Shown: piece by piece, positions 6,887 to 15,610 of the stretch | How the letters are laid out: each line of letters begins with the position of its first letter | Position numbering within the stretch: position 1 is the first letter of the stretch | Source: Vulgatibacter sp035565615 | GTDB lineage: Bacteria; Myxococcota; Myxococcia; Myxococcales; Vulgatibacteraceae | NCBI GenBank assembly: GCA_035565615.1 | Contig: DATMSB010000062.1 | Coordinates: 1-64,000, forward strand | Direction of reading: 5' to 3' | Length of the DNA: 64,000 nt | Program-made: the position numbers and the translations under genes | Notes under the pieces: generated by a model | Told to the model about the DNA's origin: nothing | The model's database searches: none | What the model saw: only the letters and a program-made list of their open reading frames with translations

Positions 6887-8854
6887 ATGCGCTCGCGTTT
6901 CCTCTTCCCGGTGTTTCTCGCAGCCGCACTCGTTGCTTGCGACTCGAAGTCCGACGACCCGGGCGTCGGTGGCGCGGGAGGCGCCGGCGGGATCGGTGGA
7001 AACGGCGGAACCGGCGGAACCGGCGGAACCGGCGGCGTCGCCACCGAGTGCGGCGGCGCCACCGTCCTCGAGCTCGACGGGGCCGCCTCGCCCGCGGTGC
7101 TCGAGGGTGTCACCGACACCCGGGACGCGTGGGACGGCCTGTGCGCGCCGGATCTGTCGTACGGCAACGACGTGATCGTGCGGTACCGGGCGGCGGACAC
7201 CGGCTTCTTCAGCTTCAGCACGCAGGGGACCGAGTACGAGACCGTGCTCTTCGCCCTCGAGGACTGCCAGGACGGCTTCACCGAGATCACCTGCGATCAC
7301 CGCCCCGGCGGAAGCCGAATCACGACCTGGCTGGAGGAGGGTCAGACGATCTACCTGGTGGTCGACACCGTCGGCGAGAAGGTCTCCCGGCCGTTCAAGC
7401 TGACCGGCGGCAAGGCGACGGAGCGCCGCCCCACCATCGACGAGTTCGAGTCCTTCGCGAATCCAGACGCGCGCGGCTCGATTGGGGTGCGCCTCACCGG
7501 CACCAACCCCGACGGCGACCTGGTCCGCTTCGCCATGCAGCTCTTCGACGCCAGCGGGCGGGAGATCCTCGAAAAGCCCGTCATGGTGCCCTTTGCGGAG
7601 GACTCCTTCTTCATGGTGGAGCAGGGGGACGGGACCTACGTCGTCTCGGGGGCGGTCTCGCTGACGGGACAGTCGCCGCCGAGGATCGGCGCGATCGAGC
7701 TGACGCTCTTCGACGAGAACGGGCTGTGGACCGAGACGGTGCGATCGACGGCGGGCGCTCCCGCCGTGGTCGGGCTGGGCGAGGAGTGCGATCCGCGTGG
7801 GCTCTTCTCCGTGTGCGGGGCGGACGGGGGCTGCGTGCGGCCCGACGGGTCGGCGGCGGCCCACTGCGCGGGGGCGCCGCGGATCACGAAGCTGACCGCC
7901 TCCAAGAACCTCGTCGCCGGCACCTGGGGCGTGATCGTCGAGGGCGACGATCCCGACGGCGACGTCGCCGTGGCCCGGGTCCGCCCCAGGGACGCGGACG
8001 ACAAGATCGTCTCCGTCGGCCCGTCGGGCATGACCGAGGTGCCCTTCCACCGGCTCGGCCAGGACTCGACGGGCGCCTTCCGGGGAGTGATCGCCCTCGA
8101 GGCGCGCTTCGACGCCGCCTGCGAGAGGCCCATCCGGAAGGACTACGACGACTGCGTCGAGGCGGGCACGGATCCCGCGGTCTGCGAGGCCGATCGGGCG
8201 CAGGCGCTCGCCGCCTGCCTCGCCGACGCTCTCGAGCGGATCGCCAAGGTCGACGTGGAGGTGGTCGACGCCACCGGCCTCGTGGCCAAGTTCGCGACCG
8301 CCGACTTCTCCGCCACGGAGGAGGGGGTTCTCGGCGGGGTCTGCGATCCCTACGGTGCCATCGGCTATTGCCCGGCGAGCCTCGTCTGCTGGTCGGAGGA
8401 GGAATCGGTGCCGGAGATCTGCCAGGCCAACGGCCCTGCCTGCCCCGCCTCCTACGGGACCGTCGATCTGGCGGATCACCCCGTCGCGGAGGGGTGGTCC
8501 TTCTCGGGCACGCTGGCGGACGCGGAGCTGAACCTCGAGGCGACCTGCGGGGGTGGCGGCGAGACCCGCGTCTTCTCGTTCGCGGCGCCGCAGGCCGGCG
8601 TATATTCGTTCCAGACGAGCGCGCTGGGGGACGGCGTGGACACCGTCCTCTCGCTGCGCCACTTCTGCCAGCTCGCCGGCTACGAGGTCGCTTGCAGCGA
8701 CGACGTCGACGGCGGGAAGGCGAGCCGGGTGGAGCTGGAGCTGGGCGCAGGCGAGGCCGTATTCGCGCTGGTGAGCGCCAAGGACGAAGGGGTGGCGGGA
8801 GCGTTCACGCTCTCGGTCGCCCGAGCGGATACCGAACCGGAGGTGGTGCCATGA
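6887..8854 (+). CDS. Large secreted lipoprotein with Gly-rich linker
   Basis: A 655-residue protein. The signal peptide ends in a lipobox (ALVACDS, Cys 19), followed by a Gly-Gly-Thr/Asn linker to about residue 50. Two segments look like PPC-type beta-sandwich modules: one near residues 55-165 and one at the C-terminus, around VFSFAAPQAGVYSFQTSALGD. The middle contains Cys-rich stretches. This architecture is typical of Myxococcota surface lipoproteins. It opens a six-gene operon, overlapping the next start by ATGA, whose other members are redoxins, another lipoprotein and an outer-membrane barrel. The function is unknown; a surface adhesion or structural role is possible. Confidence 0.7.
   Translation: MRSRFLFPVFLAAALVACDSKSDDPGVGGAGGAGGIGGNGGTGGTGGTGGVATECGGATVLELDGAASPAVLEGVTDTRDAWDGLCAPDLSYGNDVIVRYRAADTGFFSFSTQGTEYETVLFALEDCQDGFTEITCDHRPGGSRITTWLEEGQTIYLVVDTVGEKVSRPFKLTGGKATERRPTIDEFESFANPDARGSIGVRLTGTNPDGDLVRFAMQLFDASGREILEKPVMVPFAEDSFFMVEQGDGTYVVSGAVSLTGQSPPRIGAIELTLFDENGLWTETVRSTAGAPAVVGLGEECDPRGLFSVCGADGGCVRPDGSAAAHCAGAPRITKLTASKNLVAGTWGVIVEGDDPDGDVAVARVRPRDADDKIVSVGPSGMTEVPFHRLGQDSTGAFRGVIALEARFDAACERPIRKDYDDCVEAGTDPAVCEADRAQALAACLADALERIAKVDVEVVDATGLVAKFATADFSATEEGVLGGVCDPYGAIGYCPASLVCWSEEESVPEICQANGPACPASYGTVDLADHPVAEGWSFSGTLADAELNLEATCGGGGETRVFSFAAPQAGVYSFQTSALGDGVDTVLSLRHFCQLAGYEVACSDDVDGGKASRVELELGAGEAVFALVSAKDEGVAGAFTLSVARADTEPEVVP
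7004..7030 (+). repeat. Triple 9-bp tandem repeat encoding a Gly-Gly-Thr linker
   Basis: Three perfect copies of GGCGGAACC lie inside the lipoprotein gene at 6887, encoding (Gly-Gly-Thr)3 as part of a longer Gly-rich linker after the lipidated cysteine. In-frame 9-bp units allow length change without frameshift. Confidence 0.85.
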
Positions 8855-10095
8855 ATCGCGTAGGGCTGATCGCCGCTGCCGCGGCAACCTTCATCGCCTG
8901 GGGATGTGGCGGCGATGGGGGAGAGGAAGAGGTCTTCGTCCCCACGGCCCTCGCCGTGGAGGCGGACGCGGAGATGAAGGTGGGCTCGACCGTGCAACTG
9001 CGCGCCATCGGGACCCGCGACGGCGTGGAGCGCCAGCTCGTGGACGGGGTGGTCTTCACCAGCTCCGACGACGCCGTGGCCACCGTCGACCCGCACGGCG
9101 TCGCCCGGATCCTCGCCGGCGGCCCGGTGACCTTCACCGCGAGCTACGGCGGCCTGGAGGCCGAGATCGGCGTGCGGGCCCGCTGCGATTACCCGCGGTT
9201 CACCCCCGAGTTCGCCCTCGGCCGGGTGATGCCGAAGCTCTCCTGGCCCAACGCCTGGGATCGCCACGGCAACTACTTCGAGTTCAACCTCGAGGACGTC
9301 TACTGCGACGCGGCGTGGAAGGACACGACCACGCTGCACTTCGTGCTCAGCGCCGGCTGGTGCCCGCCCTGCCACGAGTACACCAAGGCGCTCTCGAAGG
9401 TCTACGAGGAGCTCGAGGCGCTGGGGATGAAGATCGTCATCATCGAGGTGGAGGACGAGCGCGGCCTGCCGGCGGACAGCGACTACGCCCGCACGCACAT
9501 CGAGAAGCTCACCCAGGGCAACGTCCCCTCGATCGCCGTGGGCGACGCCGACACCCTGCCGACCAGCTTCGTCAAGGAGTCCGAGCTGCTCGAGTACTTC
9601 CCCACCGAGTTCGTGGTGCGCACCCGCGACATGCGGATCATCGCCGACGGCAAGCGCTGGACCTCCCGCCTCCCGCTGGAGCAGATCGCCCTCAACCCCG
9701 ATGCCGACTGGACGAAGCCGAACAGCTCGGCGTTCCGGAACAAGTGCGGCCCGGGCGACGAGGAGAGCCTGGAGAACGGCCATCCCCAGGGCGCTCACCC
9801 CCTCGATGTCGGCGCCCTGTTCGGAGGGATCTGCGAGGATGGCCCCGACTTCTTCTCGATCGACGTCGCCGGCGAGTGGACCCTCGAGCTCGCCTTCGAA
9901 CACGCCGTCGGCGACCTCGACCTCTTCGTCTGGAACCCGGTCCTCGACGAGCCGCTCCTCGTCGACGGCCAGATCGTCGGCTCCACCGGGACGGACGACG
10001 TCGAGACCATCCGGCACGCCGGACCGGCGGTGGTCGCGGTGGTTCCCTTCCGGCACGCCAGCGCACGGTACAAGCTGACGCTCACGGAGCATTGA
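8851..10095 (+). CDS. Lipoprotein with Ig-like and thioredoxin-like domains
   Basis: A 414-residue protein starting by ATGA overlap with the previous gene. The signal ends in a lipobox with Cys 19. Residues about 30-110 match a bacterial Ig-like (BIG_2) domain: LQAIG-type strand, VVFTSSDDAVATVD, then GPVTFTASYGG. Residues about 155-290 form a thioredoxin-like domain with the active-site motif GWCPPC (C171, C174). The C-terminal 100 residues resemble a PPC-type beta-sandwich. It is probably anchored at the cell surface or periplasmic face and acts on disulfides or metals. The next two redoxin genes in the operon suggest partners in a thiol relay. Confidence 0.7.
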   Translation: MNRVGLIAAAAATFIAWGCGGDGGEEEVFVPTALAVEADAEMKVGSTVQLRAIGTRDGVERQLVDGVVFTSSDDAVATVDPHGVARILAGGPVTFTASYGGLEAEIGVRARCDYPRFTPEFALGRVMPKLSWPNAWDRHGNYFEFNLEDVYCDAAWKDTTTLHFVLSAGWCPPCHEYTKALSKVYEELEALGMKIVIIEVEDERGLPADSDYARTHIEKLTQGNVPSIAVGDADTLPTSFVKESELLEYFPTEFVVRTRDMRIIADGKRWTSRLPLEQIALNPDADWTKPNSSAFRNKCGPGDEESLENGHPQGAHPLDVGALFGGICEDGPDFFSIDVAGEWTLELAFEHAVGDLDLFVWNPVLDEPLLVDGQIVGSTGTDDVETIRHAGPAVVAVVPFRHASARYKLTLTEH

Positions 10096-11183
10096 TGCGA
10101 CTTGGTTGGATCCTCGCGGCCGCCGTCCTGGCGGTCGCGGGCTGCAGTGGGGAAGACGGAAGCGGTGCCGCCGGCGGGAGCGGTGGCGCCGCCGGCGCGG
10201 CGGGCGCGGGCGGGACGGGGGGCACCGGCGGCGGTGGCGAGGGTGGCGGCGGAGCGGGTGGCTCGGGCGGCGACGGCGGGACCGGCGGGACGATCGTGAT
10301 CCCCTCCCACGAGACCGACGTCGGGTGGGAGCCCCAGGTCCCGTCGGCGATCGAAGATCCGAGCGATCCGGGGTACCCGCTGAACGAGGAGGCTCGGCCC
10401 GCTTCCTGCGGCAGCGAGCACGGCTACTTCAGCGTGGTGCGCGGCTGGATCGCGGCGCCTGGCGGCGAGCCCCTCGCCGGGGCGAAGGCCCAGCTCTGCG
10501 TCTACTCGTCGGCGGGGCAGTACGCGTGCCTCTCTCCCGCGACGACGGACGAGGAAGGGGTCTACACGATCTCCGTGCAGAACGACTTCCGCTGCTTCGA
10601 CGAGGCGGCGATCCGGCTGCTGCAGTACGACTCCTACCGCGCGACGACCTACTGCCCGATCGACCTCTCGGTGGAGTCCGGGGTGCGGCTCACCGCTCCG
10701 GGCGTCCTGCCCTTCGCGAACCCGGCGCTCGATCTGCCGCCGCTCGGCGATCCCGAGGTCGCCCGCGAGGTGCGCTTCGAGGACGGCCTGACGATGTCGG
10801 TCACGCCCTCCCTCTTCGTCCCCGACGACTCCAAGACCTCGTACCGCAACTTCGCTGGGAGGAGGGTGTCCACCGAGGCGGTGGGCCTCTGCGGCGACGC
10901 CCCGTCGTTCGACGGGGTCTTCGCCCTCTACCCGGAGGGGCAGGTGGAGGGGCCGGGCTTCCCCCTTCGCTTCCCCAACGACGACGGCTGGGCGCCCGGG
11001 ACGAAGGTCGACCTCTTCGTCCTCGGCGGCGTCGCGTGCTACGTGGGAGACGCGCGGGTCCCCGAGGCCGCCTGGGCGAAGTTCGGCGAGGGGACGGTCT
11101 CCGACGACGGCGCCTTCGTCGTCTCGGACGAAAACGCAGGCCTGCCCTGCTTCACCTGGCTGGCCTATCGAGCGAAGGAATGA
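10095..11183 (+). CDS. Gly-rich-linker lipoprotein, carboxypeptidase-regulatory-like domain
   Basis: A 362-residue protein overlapping the previous stop by one base. The signal ends in VAGCSGE (lipobox Cys 17), followed by an unusually long Gly/Ala/Thr linker (about residues 20-65). Residues about 100-180 begin RGWIAAPGGEPLAGAKAQL and continue with TTDEEGVYTISV, the pattern of a carboxypeptidase-regulatory-like beta-sandwich. The rest holds several cysteines and no enzyme motif I recognise. Position between two redoxin genes suggests that it is a structural component or substrate of the same secreted system. Confidence 0.6.
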   Translation: MRLGWILAAAVLAVAGCSGEDGSGAAGGSGGAAGAAGAGGTGGTGGGGEGGGGAGGSGGDGGTGGTIVIPSHETDVGWEPQVPSAIEDPSDPGYPLNEEARPASCGSEHGYFSVVRGWIAAPGGEPLAGAKAQLCVYSSAGQYACLSPATTDEEGVYTISVQNDFRCFDEAAIRLLQYDSYRATTYCPIDLSVESGVRLTAPGVLPFANPALDLPPLGDPEVAREVRFEDGLTMSVTPSLFVPDDSKTSYRNFAGRRVSTEAVGLCGDAPSFDGVFALYPEGQVEGPGFPLRFPNDDGWAPGTKVDLFVLGGVACYVGDARVPEAAWAKFGEGTVSDDGAFVVSDENAGLPCFTWLAYRAKE

Positions 11184-11761
11184 TGAACATGCGCAGCACC
11201 TGGTCGTTGGCTCTGATCGGTCTGGCCCTCGCCTGCGGGACGGTCGATCCGGAGCTCGAGCCGCCCTCCGATCGCACCACCTACCCCACCGAGGGGATCG
11301 GGCTGAAGGAGGGCAACGTCCTCGCGCCCCACACCTTCAAGGCGGCGGACGGCTCGGAGTTCTCGCTCGACGACGCGATCTTCAAGGACGAGACGAACCG
11401 CGTGATGGTGCTGGTCACTGCGGCCAACTGGTGCGCGGCCTGCAAGGAGGAGGCGAAGTTCCTCGCCGATCTGCACGCGAAGTACGCGAGCAAGGGGCTC
11501 GTGATCGTCTCGGCGATCTTCGAAAACCGGGCGGACGAGCCGGCCACCCTCGCGGACGTCGAGTGGTGGAGGAAGACCTACAAGACGCCGTACCACGTGG
11601 TGCTCGACGCCGATCCCTTCCAGCTCGGCGCGTACTACGAGAAGGCGGCCAGCCCGATGAACATGGTGGTGGACGTCGACACCATGCGGATCACCAAGAT
11701 CATCCAGGGCTCCGATCCGGCGCTGGTGAAGGCGCTGGTGGAAGCGAAGGTGGGCCGATGA
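11180..11761 (+). CDS. Thioredoxin-like (TlpA/AhpC-type) lipoprotein
   Basis: A 193-residue secreted redoxin. The N-terminal signal ends at a lipobox (LALACG, Cys 19). The domain opens with LAPHTFKAADGSEFSLDDA and carries the redox motif NWCAACK (C85, C88). A cis-Pro is expected in the SPMNMVVD segment near the C-terminus. The start ATG at 11180 overlaps the upstream stop. Secreted redoxins of this class reduce disulfides in cytochrome c or copper-site maturation. Here the operon has three of them plus a barrel, so the substrate may be within the operon itself. Confidence 0.75.
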   Translation: MMNMRSTWSLALIGLALACGTVDPELEPPSDRTTYPTEGIGLKEGNVLAPHTFKAADGSEFSLDDAIFKDETNRVMVLVTAANWCAACKEEAKFLADLHAKYASKGLVIVSAIFENRADEPATLADVEWWRKTYKTPYHVVLDADPFQLGAYYEKAASPMNMVVDVDTMRITKIIQGSDPALVKALVEAKVGR

Positions 11762-12285
11762 AGAGGATCTCGCTGGCGGCGGCGGCCGCCGCCCTCGCGC
11801 TGGGACTCGCCACCCAGGCCTGGGCCCAGGAACGGCCCAAGGCCCCCGACTTCTCCCTGCGCACGCTCGAGGGCCAGCGGGTGAAGCTCTCCGACTACAA
11901 GGGCAAGGTGGTGCTCCTCAGCTTCTGGGCGACTTGGTGCGCGCCCTGCAAGCAGGAGCTCCCCGTCCTGCAGGCGCTGCTGGACGAGCACGGCAGCGAC
12001 CGCCTGCAGGTGCTCGCCGTGAACATCGACGATCCGAAGACGGTGGCGGAGGTGCGCCGCTTCGTCGCGGACCGCAAGCTCACCATGCCGATCCCCCTGG
12101 ACTCCGACAGCAAGGTGCTCGCCTCCTACAACCCCCGCGTCGCGCTGCCGTTTCTCCAGGTGATCGATCCCGAGGGCAGGCGCGCGTACCAGCACACCGG
12201 CTTCACCAGCGGCGCCGAAGCGACCCTCCAGACCCAGGTGCTCTCCTTGCTGGGTGAGAAGGCCAACGAAGTCGCCACTCCATGA
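11758..12285 (+). CDS. TlpA-family periplasmic thiol-disulfide oxidoreductase
   Basis: A 175-residue protein with a cleavable signal peptide (ending near AWAQ, residue 24). It has a standard TlpA/ResA domain: APDFSLRTLEGQRVKLSDYK, the active site ATWCAPC (C61, C64), and a cis-Pro at VALPFLQVID. It overlaps the preceding redoxin lipoprotein by ATGA and the following barrel gene by 4 bases. The family reduces apocytochrome c or copper-site cysteines in the periplasm. Expected location is the periplasm; substrate specificity cannot be read from sequence. Confidence 0.85.
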   Translation: MKRISLAAAAAALALGLATQAWAQERPKAPDFSLRTLEGQRVKLSDYKGKVVLLSFWATWCAPCKQELPVLQALLDEHGSDRLQVLAVNIDDPKTVAEVRRFVADRKLTMPIPLDSDSKVLASYNPRVALPFLQVIDPEGRRAYQHTGFTSGAEATLQTQVLSLLGEKANEVATP

Positions 12286-13802
12286 AGCAGCGGGCCGCGC
12301 TCGGCTTTCTCCTCCTGGCCCTCGTCCCCGCCTCGTCTCGCGCCGCCAACCTCCGGCTCCTCGACACCACGGTGTTCGAGTACCGCGGCGCCAACCGGGA
12401 CCTCGAACCGGCCGTCGACGAGTTCGGGCTGGGGCTGACCAAGCTCTACCTCGACGGCCGGATGGACGACACCACCCTCGGCCTGCAGATCGACGCAGCG
12501 GCCTTCACGAATCGTCCGGACGCGCCCACGAGCCCGTCCGCATACCGGGACGACGCGCGCCTGGAGCGGATCACCCTCACCCACACGATGGGCGATGCCC
12601 AGTTCACGCTGGGTGACTCCCACCTGCAGCTCGGGCGCGGCATCGCGCTCTCCCTGCGGCGGGTGGACGAGCTGGGATCGGATCAGGCGCTGCGCGGCGG
12701 CGGGGTGGGGTGGCAGGGCGATCTCCTCTCGGCGAAGGCGTTCGCCGGCGTCACCAACCTGGCCAACCTGGACGCCGTCACCCAGCGCTGGATGCGGGAT
12801 CCGAGCGACGTCCTCGCCGGCGCCAGCGCGATCGTCCACGTGGGCCGCGCCGACGTGTCGGTGCACGGCCTCTACCTGAGGCCGCGGGAGTCCCAGGTGC
12901 CCGCCATCGCGGATCAGGACCACACGGCCCTGGGCGGCGCGTACGTCGACCTCCCGATGACCGACTGGCTGTCGCTGTACGCCGAAGGGGCGATCGAGCA
13001 GTACCGCATCATCGAGACGATCGACCGCGGCACCGCGCTCTACGCCGCCGCCGACGTCGACCTCCGGGTCGTCTCGCTGCTGGTCGAGGGCCTCCTCCTG
13101 GACAAGTTCGAGGTCATGGGCAGCACGGACGAGCTGCTCAACAAGCGGATCACGTACAACCAGCCGCCCACCCTGGAGCGCATCGACCAGGAGGTCCTGG
13201 ACAACCGCGACGTCCGTGGCGGCCGGGTGAAGGTGTCCCGATCGTTCCTGGACGGCAGCCTGGTGCTCTACACCAGCGGGATGCTGCGGCGCTTCGGCGT
13301 GGAGAGCGCCGCGACCGACGCGATCCACGGGTACGGCGGCTTCGAGTACACCTACGGCGGCGGTCGCTCCCGCTGGTACGCGAGCGCGGGCTACCGGGAG
13401 GAGCGGCTGGCGGTCGACGGCCACCTCCAGAAGACGATGGGCCACGCGGAGACCGACTGGGTGCAGTCGATCGGCGGACCCTGGGCGCTCCACCTCACCT
13501 TCGGCCACGAGCAGCGCACGCTCGACGACCACGACTACGTGCGAGGCACCAGCCTGGTGGGCTTCGATCGGGCCGGGTGGGGATCGTTGATGGCCGAGGT
13601 GGGCTACGACACCCAGTACCAGGAGCGGCAACAGCTCTTCCTGGCGGGCATCCTGGCCTGGACCACGTCCGACTGGCTGACGGTCAAGGCGGTGGTGGGC
13701 TCCCAGCGAGGCGGCATCAAGTGCATCGGGGGCGTGTGCCGCGACTTTCCCGCCTTCAGCGGCGCGCGGCTGGAGGCCACCATGCAGTACGACGTGCTCT
13801 GA
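12282..13802 (+). CDS. Outer-membrane beta-barrel protein, redoxin-associated
   Basis: A 506-residue protein with a signal peptide (cleavage near residue 21) followed by repeated amphipathic strands ending in aromatic residues, such as TKLYLDGRMDD, GGFEYTYGGG and SRWYASAGYR. The C-terminus ends in LEATMQYDVL. The alternation of hydrophobic and polar residues throughout fits a porin-like barrel. It is the last gene of the redoxin-lipoprotein operon, coupled to the TlpA gene. A conserved-looking CIGGVC pair occurs near the C-terminus. Possible roles are transport of a metal or peptide, or anchoring the lipoproteins. Confidence 0.6.
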   Translation: MKQRAALGFLLLALVPASSRAANLRLLDTTVFEYRGANRDLEPAVDEFGLGLTKLYLDGRMDDTTLGLQIDAAAFTNRPDAPTSPSAYRDDARLERITLTHTMGDAQFTLGDSHLQLGRGIALSLRRVDELGSDQALRGGGVGWQGDLLSAKAFAGVTNLANLDAVTQRWMRDPSDVLAGASAIVHVGRADVSVHGLYLRPRESQVPAIADQDHTALGGAYVDLPMTDWLSLYAEGAIEQYRIIETIDRGTALYAAADVDLRVVSLLVEGLLLDKFEVMGSTDELLNKRITYNQPPTLERIDQEVLDNRDVRGGRVKVSRSFLDGSLVLYTSGMLRRFGVESAATDAIHGYGGFEYTYGGGRSRWYASAGYREERLAVDGHLQKTMGHAETDWVQSIGGPWALHLTFGHEQRTLDDHDYVRGTSLVGFDRAGWGSLMAEVGYDTQYQERQQLFLAGILAWTTSDWLTVKAVVGSQRGGIKCIGGVCRDFPAFSGARLEATMQYDVL

Positions 13803-13816
13803 CCCTCCCGCGAGGG
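13803..13816. terminator. Possible hairpin between convergent genes
   Basis: CCCTC, a four-base loop and GAGGG lie immediately after the barrel gene's stop, in the 55-base gap before the convergent DUF4833 gene. There is no T-run, so this is only a weak candidate terminator. Confidence 0.25.
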
Positions 13817-13857
13817 CGGGCCCGGCGGACGATGCGCTCGGAGCGGGAGCGGAGCGC

Positions 13858-14418
13858 CTAGCGGGTGACGCGCTCGGTGACGAGGGAGCCGTCGGCGAGC
13901 GAGCGCCCCTTCAACTCCACCCACTTCACCGTGGGGACGAGGCCCTCGCTGCTGGAGACGTAGATCGACTCCAGCCTGCATGGGACGCCGTTCACCGAGA
14001 CGATCGCCTCGGGGCCGTCCGCGCCCAGGCGGACGATGATGGAGCGTTCGGGGAGCGCGGCGATCGCGAAGTCGACCTCGGTGAAGGACGCAGACTTCAC
14101 CTTCACCCCGTAGACCTTCCGCTCCAGCTTGGTGAGGCCCTCGGTCTGCCCCTCCTCGTCGAGCATGAGCCAGCGGGCGGAGATCGGATCCTTGGGATCG
14201 AAGCCGGACGGCCCGAACCTCACGTCGTAGGCGACGACGTTGGCGTTCTTGCTGCGCTCGATCACGAAGAGGCGGCCGGGCGCCTCCCGCCCCGCCGCGC
14301 CACCCGCGCCTTCGACCGCGGCGGCGGCGCGCGGGCCGGCGTCCTCGCGGGCGCTCCCCGCGACGGTGGAGGCGAGCATCAGACCGGCGAGCAGGGCGAC
14401 GACGATCATCTTCCCCAT
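13858..14418 (-). CDS. DUF4833 family secreted protein
   Basis: A 186-residue protein with an N-terminal signal peptide (MGKMIVVALLAGLMLAS). The domain begins GRLFVIERSKNANVVAYDV and continues with DPISARWLMLDEEGQTEGLT and YGVKV, which is the DUF4833 pattern. Function of the family is unknown; it is a small extracytoplasmic beta-rich domain. The ATG at 14418 was preferred over the upstream frame extension because it gives a clean signal peptide. It is divergent from the hemerythrin gene at 14567 and convergent with the barrel gene. Confidence 0.75.
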   Translation of the reverse strand: MGKMIVVALLAGLMLASTVAGSAREDAGPRAAAAVEGAGGAAGREAPGRLFVIERSKNANVVAYDVRFGPSGFDPKDPISARWLMLDEEGQTEGLTKLERKVYGVKVKSASFTEVDFAIAALPERSIIVRLGADGPEAIVSVNGVPCRLESIYVSSSEGLVPTVKWVELKGRSLADGSLVTERVTR

Positions 14419-14566
14419 GGTCCTCGCTTTTACCGCCGGCCTCGTCCCGCAAATTCCGTCGTCCCGAAGCGGAACGGGCGGAACGCGCCCGGGGCCGGCG
14501 GACGAGGGATCGACGCGATCGGTCGCCCGACCGGCGCCGGCACGATGGATGCTACCATCGGCGGAC

Positions 14567-15082
14567 ATGGAGACCTCGAAGGCAGAGAGCATCACCGAGT
14601 TCCTCACCCGGGATCACGAGCGGCTGGACGCGCTCCTGGAGAGGTCGATCGCGGACCCCGAGCGCTTCGACTACGAGGCCTACGCCGTCTTCCGCGAGGG
14701 GCTGCTCCGGCACGTCGCCATCGAGGAGAAGATCCTCATGCTCGACGCCAGGCGGCGCCGGGGGGGCGAGGCCCTGCCCGTCTTCCCCCAGATCCGGCTC
14801 GAGCACAGCGCGATCGCGCTCCTCCTCGTGCCCACGCCCGACCACGCCCTGATGCGCGAGATCCGCTCCATCCTCGAGGTGCACAACGAGAGGGAGGAGG
14901 GGCCCGACGGAATGTACGCGGCGTGCGAGCGGCTCGCCGGCGATGAGGCGGCCGACCTGCTGGCGCGGGCGAAGGAGGCACCCAAGGTGCCTGTCGCCCG
15001 ACACTACGACGGCCCGCGCTCCCACCGGACGGCCCAGAGCGCGCTGGCGTACGCGGCCAAGGGCGCGTCCAAGTACACCTGA
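14567..15082 (+). CDS. Hemerythrin-domain protein
   Basis: A 171-residue soluble protein. Candidate diiron ligands follow the hemerythrin order: His in FLTRDHERLD, His and Glu in LLRHVAIEEKIL, His in RLEHSAIALL and His in LEVHNEREEG. Such cytoplasmic hemerythrins bind O2 or NO or deliver iron for repair of NO-damaged clusters. The last 30 residues are Ala-rich and probably disordered. The start ATG at 14567 lies in a 148-base divergent gap with the DUF4833 gene. A second hemerythrin gene lies at 20307. Confidence 0.8.
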   Translation: METSKAESITEFLTRDHERLDALLERSIADPERFDYEAYAVFREGLLRHVAIEEKILMLDARRRRGGEALPVFPQIRLEHSAIALLLVPTPDHALMREIRSILEVHNEREEGPDGMYAACERLAGDEAADLLARAKEAPKVPVARHYDGPRSHRTAQSALAYAAKGASKYT

Positions 15083-15162
15083 CGGATCCGGGGGACGGCG
15101 CCGTTGCCGAGAGGCGCGGATCTCGCGGAAGATGGAGCCTCCTTCCCCGCAAAGGAGCGCAC

Positions 15163-15567
15163 ATGAAGCCGCGGATCAGCCTCGTGACGCTGGGAGTGAC
15201 GGATCTCGACAGGGCTCGCTCGTTCTACCGGGACGGCCTGGGCTTTCCCCTCCGGGCGGAGAGCACGGAGAACGTGGCGTTCTTCGATCTGGACGGCAGG
15301 CTCGTCCTCTCCCTCTTCGACCGGCGGGACCTCGCCCACGACGCCTTCGTGCCGCCGGAGGGATCGGGCTTCCGGGGCTTCGCCCTGGCGCACAACGTCG
15401 CGAGCGAGGCCGAGGTCGACGCGGTCCTGGCCAAGGCGGTCGCGGCGGGGGCCACGCTGACCAAGCCGGGGCAGAAGGTCTTCTGGGGCGGGTACTCCGG
15501 GTACTTCTCCGATCCGGAGGGCTTCCTCTGGGAGGTCGCGTACAACCCGTTCATGGATCTCGTCTGA
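15163..15567 (+). CDS. VOC-family (glyoxalase/bleomycin-resistance fold) protein
   Basis: A 134-residue protein with the paired beta-alpha-beta-beta-beta modules of the VOC superfamily: ISLVTLGVTDLDRARSFYRD at the start, NVAFFDLDGRLVLSLF in the middle, and YFSDPEGFLWEVAYNP at the end, where the Glu is the usual metal ligand. The first metal position is not a His, so a metal-independent or altered site is possible. The gene stands alone between a hemerythrin gene and an AsmA-like gene. The substrate is unknown. Confidence 0.8.
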   Translation: MKPRISLVTLGVTDLDRARSFYRDGLGFPLRAESTENVAFFDLDGRLVLSLFDRRDLAHDAFVPPEGSGFRGFALAHNVASEAEVDAVLAKAVAAGATLTKPGQKVFWGGYSGYFSDPEGFLWEVAYNPFMDLV

Positions 15568-15610
15568 AGGCGCGGTCGCTCCCGCCGGGCGGGCGCCTTA
15601 GGTTTTCCCG

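Noticed and set aside
7004..7030. Possible CRISPR or intergenic tandem array
   Set aside because: The 9-bp units are in frame inside a lipoprotein gene and encode a Gly-Gly-Thr linker.
4811..8887. A minus-strand open frame of over 1300 codons spanning several genes
   Set aside because: It is a GC-skew shadow: only its last 98 codons (the DUF59 protein) have recognisable motifs and a ribosome-binding site. The rest opposes the lipoprotein genes and is Arg/Gly/Asp-rich.
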